Shown here piece after piece: positions 34,920 to 42,919 of a stretch of DNA of 64,000 nucleotides. Source of the DNA: Ulvibacterium sp. Lineage in GTDB: Bacteria; Bacteroidota; Bacteroidia; Flavobacteriales; Flavobacteriaceae. The position numbers and the translations under genes were made by a program. Position 1 is the first letter of the stretch; every line of letters begins with the position of its first letter. The notes under the pieces are model-generated. The model was not told where the DNA came from. It did no database searches and saw nothing but the letters and a program-made list of their open reading frames with translations. Where the stretch lies: NCBI RefSeq assembly GCF_028285715.1, contig NZ_JANQOO010000035.1, forward strand, positions 496,001 through 560,000. The letters are read 5' to 3'.

Positions 34920-36116
34920 ATGAAAAAGTTTTTTTTAGTATCCATTACATTTTTAGCGTTGCTGGGTTGTAGCAGCGATGACTACGGTACCAGGGATGAT
35001 GATTCGGGAGAGAATGTCCCGCCACCTGCCGAAGTTAGAACGGTACAATTGAGGAATGATGCTACCTTGGGTAATATCCTTACCGATTCGGAGGGCTTTT
35101 CACTCTACTTCTTTTCACTTGATAGTAAGGGAGAGTCCAATTGCACGGATGGCTGCGTTAATGCCTGGCCCATATTTTATGAAGCGAACCTTATCCTGGA
35201 CAACGGTCTTGATGCCGCGGATTTCGGAACCATTACCCGAAGCGATGGGGAAATGCAGACCACGTACAAAGGCTGGCCCCTTTATTTGTTTGCAAATGAT
35301 GCCTCTGCAAGTGATGTAAATGGTGATGGCGCCAATGATGTGTGGTATGTGGCCAAACCCGATTACTCCGTCATGATGGTCCAGGCCCAATTGGTTGGCA
35401 GGGATTCTGATGGGAACGAGACCAACCTCACCGATACCTATGAACCGGGCGATGCACAGACCTTCTATATGACAGATGAAGAGGGTAACACTTTGTACCG
35501 ATTCGTCAACGATACTAACGGGGTCAACAATTTTACAAATGAGGACTTCTCCAACGATGCGGTATGGCCCATAGTTGATGAAACCTTGCAGAATATCCCT
35601 AGTATTTTAAATGTGTCGGATTTTGGTTCCATCAACGTCTTTGGAAGGCAACAGCTTACCTATAAGGGCTGGCCGCTCTACTATTTCGGTCAAGACGCCC
35701 AACGGGGCGACAACTTTGGTGTAGGCTTTCCGGCAGCGGGTGTCTGGCCCATAGTCAATCCTGATACCGAGGTAGCTCCTAATGCAGGAGGTAGTACCAA
35801 GGTCTATGAGGTTACCAATCAGGGAGCTTCGGCCTATATTCTTTCCGGGGAAGGTCTGGACAATGCGGTAAACCCGGATTTGACTTTAAAAAGAGGGGAA
35901 ACCTATGAATTCAATATTAATGCTCCCGGTCATCCATTTATTATTAAAAGTGTCCAAAGTACCGGTACGGACAATGCGTACAATAGCGGAGTGACCAATA
36001 ATGGTGAGGCGTCTGGGACGGTAACATTTACCGTTCCCGATGATGCACCTGATACTTTGTTTTACAATTGCGAGTTCCATGGTTCTATGACGGGAACCCT
36101 AACGATAGTAGATTGA
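34920..36116 (+). CDS. Lipoprotein with COG4315 repeats and a C-terminal cupredoxin domain
   Basis: This 398-residue surface or periplasmic lipoprotein has its lipid Cys at 17 (LLGCSS). It holds two COG4315 (Lipoprotein_15) units with four Yx(F/Y)xxD motifs: YFFSLD 63-68, YLFAND 122-127, YRFVND 193-198 and YYFGQD 254-259. Residues 295-398 form a cupredoxin-like domain. Probable copper ligands are His in GHPF (about 338), then Cys 384, His 387 and Met 390 in YNCEFHGSM, the C-x2-H-x2-M pattern of type 1 copper sites. COG4315 function is unknown; electron transfer is suggested by this fusion. It has a strong terminator. Confidence 0.9.
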   Translation: MKKFFLVSITFLALLGCSSDDYGTRDDDSGENVPPPAEVRTVQLRNDATLGNILTDSEGFSLYFFSLDSKGESNCTDGCVNAWPIFYEANLILDNGLDAADFGTITRSDGEMQTTYKGWPLYLFANDASASDVNGDGANDVWYVAKPDYSVMMVQAQLVGRDSDGNETNLTDTYEPGDAQTFYMTDEEGNTLYRFVNDTNGVNNFTNEDFSNDAVWPIVDETLQNIPSILNVSDFGSINVFGRQQLTYKGWPLYYFGQDAQRGDNFGVGFPAAGVWPIVNPDTEVAPNAGGSTKVYEVTNQGASAYILSGEGLDNAVNPDLTLKRGETYEFNINAPGHPFIIKSVQSTGTDNAYNSGVTNNGEASGTVTFTVPDDAPDTLFYNCEFHGSMTGTLTIVD

Positions 36117-36146
36117 AAAAGAAAATTGCGTTTTTTTGTTAGTTTT

Positions 36147-36180
36147 AACCTAGGGTTCCGGCCGGAACCCTAGGTTTTGA
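36147..36180 (+). terminator. Terminator of the cupredoxin lipoprotein gene
   Basis: AACCTAGGGTTCCG (36147-36160) and CGGAACCCTAGGTT (36163-36176) are perfectly complementary. A T-rich tail follows. Because an in-frame TTG at 36177 lies in this tail, it is an unlikely start for the next gene. Confidence 0.85.
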
Positions 36181-36239
36181 TTTTGACCCGTATTGGGAAC
36201 GGAAGTATTTGGAGCGCCATAAAATCTGTTGTATTCAAA

Positions 36240-36674
36240 TTGAAAAGATTGGATAAATTTATTGGATTATTGATGCTTGCAGCCTTGGTGGGAAGCCTTC
36301 TTTTGCTAGGTGGCCTATACGGTTCGGAAGATGTAAATATGTTAGAGGCCGAACCGGAGTTCCATTTAAACGCGGAAACGCTTATTTCTCATTTTAAAAG
36401 AGAAAATGATACTTATCTTGAGCCCGAAAAAATTGTAGAGATAGAAGGCACTATAAAAGAAATCAACAGCATAAATAACCGAATGACCATATTATTGGAA
36501 GGAGGTGCCGATGAATCCGCCTGTGTAATATGCGATATGCAGACCGACCAAACGCAAGGGATTAAAAACTTTAGACCAAAGGACACTATAAGGCTAAAGG
36601 GAGTTTTCAAGGGGTTTTTAAAGGATGCAATTTTTTTGAACTGTATTATTTCCCAAAGAATAATCAATGAGTAA
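36240..36674 (+). CDS. Membrane-anchored OB-fold protein (tRNA_anti-like, copy B)
   Basis: This protein has about 144 residues from a TTG at 36240. The start is chosen because MKRLDKFIGLLMLAALVGSLLLL then resembles the helix of copy A; ATG at 36273 is an alternative. The OB-fold core is IVEIEGTIKEINSINNRMTILLEG, then DTIRLKGVFKGFLKDAIFLNCI. Two Cys (VICDM) occur in an insertion absent from copy A. The stop codon overlaps the next start by 8 bases. The function is unknown. Confidence 0.7.
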   Translation: MKRLDKFIGLLMLAALVGSLLLLGGLYGSEDVNMLEAEPEFHLNAETLISHFKRENDTYLEPEKIVEIEGTIKEINSINNRMTILLEGGADESACVICDMQTDQTQGIKNFRPKDTIRLKGVFKGFLKDAIFLNCIISQRIINE

Positions 36675-37212
36675 AGTGATTCCACTTTTTTTTCTGCTCA
36701 TTTTTTATGGGCAACCGCCGACCGAAGAAAGGATTATTGCCCGGCAAGGGCGAGTCGCATTTTTTTCATACACGTCCGTGGAAAACATCAAGGCCGAGAA
36801 TAATCAAGTCTTGAGTATTATAGATCTGTCTACACACGATATAGCCGTTAGCATGCTTATGAATGCCTTTATCTTTGAAAAGGCATTGATGCGGGAGCAT
36901 TTTAACGAGAGTTATATAGAATCGGATATCTATCCCAAAGCTACCTTTGAGGGTAAGATCTTGGACTTTGACCCTTCCGCGGAAGGTGAACAGACCAGGA
37001 TGGTAAAGGGCACATTTTCCATGCACGGAACATCCAAGGAATTGGAAATTAAGGCCAAGATTGAAAACATTCAAGGCACCTATGTGGTATCGGGTACTTT
37101 CGAGGCCTATGTAAAGGATTATAGCATTAAAATACCACCACTTCTTGCAGGGAACATTGCAAAGACAATCTCGGTGGATTTTAGATTTGAATATCAGCCT
37201 TATGAAAGCTAG
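36667..37212 (+). CDS. YceI family periplasmic protein (copy B)
   Basis: The product has 181 residues with a weak signal sequence (VIPLFFLLIFYGQ). YceI landmarks are GRVAFFSYTSVENIKAE, HFNESYIESDIYPKATFEGK and GTFEAYVKDYSIKIPPL. It is clearly paralogous to copy A at 32589. Its end overlaps the start of the DUF5777 copy B gene by 11 bases, so translation is coupled. Isoprenoid binding is possible from family knowledge, not from residues seen here. Confidence 0.88.
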   Translation: MSKVIPLFFLLIFYGQPPTEERIIARQGRVAFFSYTSVENIKAENNQVLSIIDLSTHDIAVSMLMNAFIFEKALMREHFNESYIESDIYPKATFEGKILDFDPSAEGEQTRMVKGTFSMHGTSKELEIKAKIENIQGTYVVSGTFEAYVKDYSIKIPPLLAGNIAKTISVDFRFEYQPYES

Positions 37213-38101
37213 AATCATAGTTTTGTGTTTAGTTTGCATCTGCGCTACGACTGTTGCGACGGGGCAAGACCTTCTTGGGATACTCGATAAGGAATATGAG
37301 GATACCCCCCAATACACCCAAGCGACGTTTAAATTCTCCAGGATTACCTTCGGACACTCCATAGAAACCAGAAAAAAGGGGATTTTGGACGTCTTTGTGG
37401 CAAATCGATTCTGGAACACCCCTGCTGATAGAAGCCAAAGCTTTGCCGCGGATCGATTAAGTACAAGAATCGCCTTGGAATACGGTGTTTCAGATCGATT
37501 TTTAGTGGGATTTGGCGGAACCACCTATGATGGTTTGTTTGATGCCTACCTGAAGTACAAATTAGTGAAACAACGCAAAGACGGTAAAGGGTCTCCCGTA
37601 AGCATTACATTTTTCCAGGGATCGAGTTATTTCAGTGAAGGCCTGGTTTCACCGACCATTCAGGATGATTTTTCCAATAGGTTATCATTTACCTCGCAGC
37701 TGCTTATCGGTAAGAAAATTTCCCCCAATTTCTCACTTCAAATAGCACCTACTTTTATTCATAGGGGACTGGAATATTCACCGGAGGATCCCCAAAGTCA
37801 TTTTGCCGTAGGTTTCGGAGGGCGATACAAACTGGGTAATCATGTGTCTGTAGTATCCGAGTATTACTATACTGCAAATCCTATAGAATCCTTTGATACC
37901 TATGGCCCATTTGCATTGGGCATAAATTGGGAAATCGGAGATGTAATGCTTCAGTTTATGTTGACCAATGCCGTTCGCATGGTCGAAGATTCGTTTATAA
38001 CACAAACACGCAACAACTTCAATTTTAGAAACCCCAATTTAAACTTTGGGTTCAACATGACGTATATTCTGCATTTTAAGCGTCACCTTAAAAAGAAGTG
38101 A
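37202..38101 (+). CDS. DUF5777 family beta-barrel protein (copy B)
   Basis: The product has 299 residues from ATG 37202, which begins directly at the signal peptide (IIVLCLVCICATTVATGQ). An earlier in-frame ATG at 37145 lies inside the YceI gene and is rejected. Barrel landmarks parallel copy A: RLSTRIALEYGVSDRFLVGFGGT, SPNFSLQIAPTFIHRG and FAVGFGGRYKLGNH, with a C-terminal strand NFGFNMTYILHF. It closes the second trio of the redox set. Confidence 0.87.
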   Translation: MKARIIVLCLVCICATTVATGQDLLGILDKEYEDTPQYTQATFKFSRITFGHSIETRKKGILDVFVANRFWNTPADRSQSFAADRLSTRIALEYGVSDRFLVGFGGTTYDGLFDAYLKYKLVKQRKDGKGSPVSITFFQGSSYFSEGLVSPTIQDDFSNRLSFTSQLLIGKKISPNFSLQIAPTFIHRGLEYSPEDPQSHFAVGFGGRYKLGNHVSVVSEYYYTANPIESFDTYGPFALGINWEIGDVMLQFMLTNAVRMVEDSFITQTRNNFNFRNPNLNFGFNMTYILHFKRHLKKK

Positions 38102-38190
38102 TTTTCTTTTAGATTCTAAAAAGGACTTCCCATTTGGTATTACTAACTTAGCTTGGGTAAATTAGTATAGACTCATAAAAAAGTTTTACG

Positions 38191-38970
38191 ATGAAAAAAG
38201 GTTTTTTGATAGATATGGATGGCGTAATTTACAGTGGAGAAACGATGATCGAAGGAGCCGACGTTTTCATCGCCACGTTGCAAAAGCAAAACATCCCTTT
38301 TTTGTTCATGACGAACAATAGCCAACGAACCCCTTTGGATACTGTGAATAAGGTATCCAAGATGGGTATACATATCAAGGAAGAGAATGTATATACCAGT
38401 GCCATGGCCACTGCCTGGTTCCTTTCTTTTATGAACCCCAAAGGAACGGCCTTTGTTCTCGGGGAAGGAGGGTTAATTACCAGTTTACACCAACAAGGGT
38501 ATACCTTGGTAAATCAAAATCCGGACTATGTAGTGGTAGGTGAAGGCAGGAATTTTACATTAGAAATGGTCAATAACGCCGTGGATATGATACTATCTGG
38601 ATCAAAACTCATAGCCACAAACCTAGACCCTTCCCCGAAGAAAAAGGGTTGGGCAAATTTGGGAATCAAGGCCGTGGTGGCCATGTTGGAAGAGGCTACC
38701 GGAAAGAGGGCCTTCTCTGTAGGGAAACCAAGTCCTGTAATGATGCGGGCTGCTAGAAAGACCTTGGGATTGGAGGCTCGGGAAACCATAATCATCGGGG
38801 ATACCATGGATACCGATATATTGGGGGGTGTACAGTTAGGCTATACAACTATCTTAACATTGTCCGGGGTATCCAAGAAAGACGTTTTGGATGACTATCC
38901 CTTTAAACCGGATATGGTCGTTGATTCTGTCGCCCATCTCGATTTAAAAGCGGCTCTGGAAATGCAATAA
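38191..38970 (+). CDS. HAD-IIA family sugar phosphatase (NagD-like)
   Basis: This is a cytoplasmic phosphatase of 259 residues. Motif I is FLIDMDGVIYSG with the nucleophile Asp and the acid Asp. Motif II is TNNSQRTP, motif III is the Lys region VGKPSPVMM, and motif IV is IIIGDTMDTDILGGVQLGY. A C2-type cap lies between motifs II and III. Substrates of this class are small sugar or nucleotide phosphates; the exact one is unknown. It stands between the redox set and the TauE/SafE gene without an evident partner. Confidence 0.92.
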   Translation: MKKGFLIDMDGVIYSGETMIEGADVFIATLQKQNIPFLFMTNNSQRTPLDTVNKVSKMGIHIKEENVYTSAMATAWFLSFMNPKGTAFVLGEGGLITSLHQQGYTLVNQNPDYVVVGEGRNFTLEMVNNAVDMILSGSKLIATNLDPSPKKKGWANLGIKAVVAMLEEATGKRAFSVGKPSPVMMRAARKTLGLEARETIIIGDTMDTDILGGVQLGYTTILTLSGVSKKDVLDDYPFKPDMVVDSVAHLDLKAALEMQ

Positions 38971-39060
38971 GTACAGTTGTAAAGAGCATCACAAATAAGG
39001 TTTTGCCTTTTTTGAATAGAATCCCTTTACATTCTATTTTTTGGGGCTATTTTTACATCC

Positions 39061-39816
39061 ATGGAAGAATGGTACCATTATCCGCTACTGGTTCTTGTAG
39101 GTTTTGCCGTTGGGTTTATCAATACCGTAGCCGGAGGAGGTTCCTTGATTTCATTGCCGGTATTGATTTTCCTGGGACTGCCTCCCAGTATTGCCAATGG
39201 AACCAATAGGGTTGCCGTTGTCATTCAAAATAGTTTGGCGACTGTCGGTTTCAAAAGCAAGGGGGTCTCCACCTTTCCGTTTAATCTGTATTTGGGCTTA
39301 TCTGCTTTACTGGGTGCCATTATCGGTGCTTACATTGCGGTAGATATCAAAGGAGAGACCTTTAATAGGATTTTGGCCATTATTATGGTTATCGTTGTCC
39401 TTATCATCGTTTTTAAGCCTAAAATGAAACTGATGGAATTGCAGGAAAGGATAACCGGCAAATACCTTTGGATCGGTATCTTGGCCTTTTTCTTTTTTGG
39501 AATTTATGGTGGATTCATCAACGCGGGTCTAGGATTTATAATTATCCTATTTTTGCACTATGTAAACCAAATGACGTTGGTAAGGGCCAATGCTACTAAA
39601 GTCGCCGTGGTGCTTATCTATACTATAGCAGCCTTGATCGTATTCGTCATCAATGACAAGGTGAATTGGGAAGTTGGGCTCATATTGGCCGTTGGCAACG
39701 GGACTGGAGCTTGGTTCTCCAGTAGGATTTCGGTAAAAAAAGGGGATGGCTTTATTAAAACATTTTTGGTCATCATGGTCATTGCCATGTCCATAAAGCT
39801 TTGGTTTTTTGGATAA
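39061..39816 (+). CDS. TauE/SafE family membrane transporter
   Basis: The product is an integral inner-membrane protein of 251 residues with seven to eight helices. Family landmarks are VGFINTVAGGGSLISLPVLIFLGLPPSIANGTNRVAV in the first half and a repeated half with YGGFINAGLGFIIILFLHYV. TauE/SafE members export or import sulfite, sulfonates or other small organic anions; the substrate here is unknown. It is transcribed with the flanking genes in one direction. No sulfur-metabolism gene is adjacent. Confidence 0.9.
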   Translation: MEEWYHYPLLVLVGFAVGFINTVAGGGSLISLPVLIFLGLPPSIANGTNRVAVVIQNSLATVGFKSKGVSTFPFNLYLGLSALLGAIIGAYIAVDIKGETFNRILAIIMVIVVLIIVFKPKMKLMELQERITGKYLWIGILAFFFFGIYGGFINAGLGFIIILFLHYVNQMTLVRANATKVAVVLIYTIAALIVFVINDKVNWEVGLILAVGNGTGAWFSSRISVKKGDGFIKTFLVIMVIAMSIKLWFFG

Positions 39817-39867
39817 CACATTTTAACAAATTGAGCTTTCAATTGTATTGGAAATTAAAATACTACT

Positions 39868-40503
39868 ATGTCCAACAGTATAAAAAATCTGGAATGGCGT
39901 TACGCCGTTAAAAAATTTGACTCGGAACGTATTCTCCCCCATGAAAAAATTGAACTGTTAAAACAAGCCTTCAATCTTACGGCTACTTCCTATGGGCTGC
40001 AGCCAATTCGAATGGTGGTTTTAAAGGGTAAGGAACTACAGGAACGTTTGGTGTCCCATTCCTATGGTCAACAACAAGTGGCCCAAGCATCCCATATTCT
40101 GGTGATTTGTATTGAAAGTGTAATTAATGCCGATTTCATTGAGAATTATTTTGAAAGGATCAAAAGAATTCGAAACACACCGGACGAGATTTTGGAACCC
40201 TATTTGGAGTCACTCCTTAATAACTTTTCACAGAAAGACACTTCTGAAATTCGCCAATGGTGTATCAATCAGGCGTATTTAGCATTAGGCAATCTTTTGA
40301 CGGTATGCGCTATGGAAAAAATCGACTCCTGTCCCATGGAGGGTTTTGATCCAAAAGGTTATGACGAACTATTGGGGCTTCCCGAAAAGGGTTTGAATTC
40401 CATATTGGTCCTACCGGTGGGGTATAGGGCGAAAGATGATATGTTCTCCGGTTTTAAAAAGGTTCGAAAGAAGATGGAAGATAGCATTATCGAAATGTTT
40501 TAG
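39868..40503 (+). CDS. Nitroreductase family NAD(P)H-dependent oxidoreductase
   Basis: The enzyme has 211 residues, the usual length for FMN-dependent nitroreductases of the NfsB/dihydropteridine reductase type. It shows WRYAVKKFDSERILP at the start, the FMN-contacting TATSYGLQPIRMVVL, AYLALGNLLTVCAMEKIDSCPMEGFDP and the closing LPVGYRAKDD. It would reduce quinones, nitro compounds or pteridines with NAD(P)H. It ends just before the heptamer array at 40513. Confidence 0.9.
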   Translation: MSNSIKNLEWRYAVKKFDSERILPHEKIELLKQAFNLTATSYGLQPIRMVVLKGKELQERLVSHSYGQQQVAQASHILVICIESVINADFIENYFERIKRIRNTPDEILEPYLESLLNNFSQKDTSEIRQWCINQAYLALGNLLTVCAMEKIDSCPMEGFDPKGYDELLGLPEKGLNSILVLPVGYRAKDDMFSGFKKVRKKMEDSIIEMF

Positions 40504-40512
40504 TATATTTTT

Positions 40513-40568
40513 CTTAAACCTTAAACCTTAAACCTTAAACCTTAAACCTTAAACCTTAAACCTTAAAC
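40513..40568 (+). repeat. Eight perfect tandem heptamers (CTTAAAC)
   Basis: Exactly eight copies of CTTAAAC fill 56 bases, ending 6 bases before the ATG of the aminotransferase gene. TATATTTT at 40504-40511 is one base off the TAnnTTTG -7 element, so the array probably forms the whole 5' leader. Tandem short repeats of this kind change copy number by slippage. Such changes would alter leader length and possibly expression. Seven-base units outside a coding frame affect spacing rather than reading frame. Confidence 0.9.
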
Positions 40569-40574
40569 CTTTAT

Positions 40575-41780
40575 ATGCCCGGATTTGAACTTTTTAGTGA
40601 TAAGGAGAGACAGGAAGTAAATGAGGTGTTGGATTCTGGTGTTTTGATGCGTTATGGATTTGATGGGATACGCAATGGACATTGGAAAGCGCTGGCGTTG
40701 GAAAAGACTTTGGCCGAACGTATGGAAGTGCGTTATGCCCAGGTCGTGAGCAGTGGTACTGCCGCACTTACCATAGCTTTGGCAAGTGCTGGAATAGGAG
40801 CGGGGGACGAAGTAATCATGCCCAATTTTACCTTCGTAGCAAGTTTCGAATCTATCCTGGCCCTGGGCGCCGTTCCAATTTTAGTTGATATAGACGATAC
40901 GCTAACCTTGGATCCCCAGGCCGTACAGAAGGCCATTACCAAAAGGACCAAAGCGATAATGCCTGTTCATATGTGCGGGTCCATGGCAGATTTGAAAGCC
41001 TTAAAGTCCATTTGTCAAAACCATGGACTCTTGTTACTGGAAGATGCCTGCCAGGCCATAGGAGGTACTTTCGAGGGAAAACCCTTGGGCAGTTACGGTG
41101 ATATGGGCTGTTTTTCCTTCGATTATGTAAAGACCGTTACCTGTGGAGAAGGCGGCGCCATTATTACTAATAATGAGGAATACTATACAAATGCCGATCA
41201 TTATTCCGATCATGGGCATGACCACGTAGGAAAGGATAGGGGAGCGGAAGGGCATCCCTTTTTGGGCTATAATTTTCGGATATCGGAACTTCACGCTGCC
41301 GTGGGATTGGCGCAAATCCGGCGATTGGATGACTTTCTGGCCATTCAAAAAAAGAACTACTTAATTTTACGGGAAACTTTAGAAAACATTCCCGAAATCA
41401 CCTTTAGGCGTGTTCCCCAAGGTGGAGAGGAAAGCTATGCTTTTTTGAGTTTCTTTCTGCCAAGTGCAAAGATTACCAAAGAGGTTCATGCAGTTCTAGG
41501 TGAAAACGGTATAGATGGCTGTTTTTATTGGTTTGACAATAACTGGCATTATTACCGCAAATGGGAACATTTTTTACATAAAACGTCTTTGGGCAAGCTA
41601 CCAAAAGAAGTTTTTGAACAGTTACCCAACTACTCAAAATCTGATTTTTCCCAGTCCGATGGGTGGATCAGTCGAAACATTTCCTGCCTCATAAAATTGG
41701 GATGGTCGGAGAGTGAGGTACGCCACAGGGCCCTAAAAATGGCCGAAATCATCGGGGATTTGCTAAAACGTAATCAATAG
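40575..41780 (+). CDS. DegT/DnrJ/EryC1/StrS family PLP aminotransferase (KdnA-like)
   Basis: This is a 401-residue PLP enzyme that transfers an amino group to a keto-sugar. It shows VVSSGTAALTIAL, NFTFVASFESI, EDACQAIGG with the PLP Asp (about 157), and FSFDYVKTVTCGEGG with the catalytic Lys (about 186). The opening MPGFE, a SDHGHDH segment and NNWHYYRKWEH resemble the 8-amino-octulosonate (KdnA) type as I recall it. Kdn and lipopolysaccharide partners are not adjacent, so the product is uncertain. The heptamer array occupies its leader. It overlaps the convergent ribB end by 7 bases. Confidence 0.87.
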   Translation: MPGFELFSDKERQEVNEVLDSGVLMRYGFDGIRNGHWKALALEKTLAERMEVRYAQVVSSGTAALTIALASAGIGAGDEVIMPNFTFVASFESILALGAVPILVDIDDTLTLDPQAVQKAITKRTKAIMPVHMCGSMADLKALKSICQNHGLLLLEDACQAIGGTFEGKPLGSYGDMGCFSFDYVKTVTCGEGGAIITNNEEYYTNADHYSDHGHDHVGKDRGAEGHPFLGYNFRISELHAAVGLAQIRRLDDFLAIQKKNYLILRETLENIPEITFRRVPQGGEESYAFLSFFLPSAKITKEVHAVLGENGIDGCFYWFDNNWHYYRKWEHFLHKTSLGKLPKEVFEQLPNYSKSDFSQSDGWISRNISCLIKLGWSESEVRHRALKMAEIIGDLLKRNQ

Positions 41781-42919
41781 GGTACATATTCCACTATTTC
41801 CAAACCATAACCTACCATGCCTACACGGCGTTGGGAATGTACGGAATTGGTGAGAAGTCTTAATTTCTGAATGCCCAGGTGATGTAGGATTTGGGCCCCA
41901 ATACCAAAGTCCTTGGTATCCATACTTATTTTCGGGGCTTTATAGATATTCTTTTTTTGTAACTCTTTCATCTCGGACAAGCGTTTGATTAGGTTAAGCG
42001 ACTGGGACTCCTGATTGATAAAGACGAAGGCTCCCCTTCCTTCTGCATTGATGGCCTGGAACATATCCTCCAATTTTTTTTCGGGTTTGTCCGTAAGGGT
42101 ACCCAAAATATCACTGTTCACCAAGGTTGCGTTGATGCGGGTCAAGACCGGTTCACCTTCTTTCCAAGTTCCTTTGGTCAAAGCAATGTGAACATGGTTG
42201 TTCGTGGTTTGTTTATAGGCCCTGAGTCTAAAATCCCCAAAACGGGTCTTTAATTGAAAATCCTCCTTTTTTTCGATTAGGGAATCGTGTTGCATCCTAT
42301 AGGCTACCAAGTCCTCGATGGAAATAATCTTCAGGTCAAATTTTTTGGCAACTTCCACTAATTGGGGCAAACGGGCCATGGTACCGTCATCGTTTAGGAT
42401 TTCTACCAGAATCCCGGCAGGCTTCAGTCCGGCAAGTCTTGCCAAATCTATCGCGGCTTCTGTATGTCCGGTACGCCGCAAGACACCGCCACTCTTGGAT
42501 CTTAAGGGAAATATATGCCCTGGTCTGCCCAAATCATGGGGTTTTGTATTCTCATCGGTCAAGGCCAAAATCGTCTTTGCGCGGTCCTGCACAGAAATCC
42601 CAGTGGTACATCCGTGACCTATCAAATCTACCGATACGGTAAACTGGGTCTGATGCATTACCGTGTTATTCTGTACCATCATATCCAACTGTAGGTAATC
42701 GCAGCGTTCTTCGGTCAGAGGGGCACAGATAAGCCCGCGACCGTGCTGTGCCATAAAATTTATCATTTCCGGGGTCACCTTTTCGGCCGCCGCAATGAAG
42801 TCTCCTTCATTTTCTCGGTTTTCGTCATCGACCACTATGATGACCTTTCCATTTTGAATCTCTTCTATGGCCTCTTCTATGGTATTGAGTTGAATGTTTT
42901 TTTCCATCGTCGATATCAT
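41774..42919 (-). CDS. ribB: 3,4-dihydroxy-2-butanone-4-phosphate synthase with a degenerate GTP cyclohydrolase II domain
   Basis: The 381-residue protein makes the four-carbon riboflavin precursor from ribulose-5-phosphate. The N-terminal RibB domain (about 1-210) keeps the acidic loop [11 protein letters not shown] and the [17 protein letters not shown] motif. The C-terminal part aligns with RibA from [10 protein letters not shown] to LRLLTNS. However, where RibA has three zinc Cys and a catalytic Arg, it reads [17 protein letters not shown] and NQESQSLNL, so these residues are gone. It should lack cyclohydrolase activity. The ATG overlaps the lptG stop codon. Confidence 0.92.
   Translation of the reverse strand: MISTMEKNIQLNTIEEAIEEIQNGKVIIVVDDENRENEGDFIAAAEKVTPEMINFMAQHGRGLICAPLTEERCDYLQLDMMVQNNTVMHQTQFTVSVDLIGHGCTTGISVQDRAKTILALTDENTKPHDLGRPGHIFPLRSKSGGVLRRTGHTEAAIDLARLAGLKPAGILVEILNDDGTMARLPQLVEVAKKFDLKIISIEDLVAYRMQHDSLIEKKEDFQLKTRFGDFRLRAYKQTTNNHVHIALTKGTWKEGEPVLTRINATLVNSDILGTLTDKPEKKLEDMFQAINAEGRGAFVFINQESQSLNLIKRLSEMKELQKKNIYKAPKISMDTKDFGIGAQILHHLGIQKLRLLTNSVHSQRRVGMVGYGLEIVEYVPY

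Noticed and set aside
36177-36239. Upstream TTG start for the OB-fold copy B gene
   Set aside because: The TTG lies in the T tail of the preceding terminator and the added residues do not resemble copy A.
37145-37201. Upstream ATG start for DUF5777 copy B
   Set aside because: It lies deep in the YceI gene and would put 19 residues before a clear signal peptide.
40513-40568. CRISPR array
   Set aside because: The units are contiguous heptamers without spacers and there are no cas genes.
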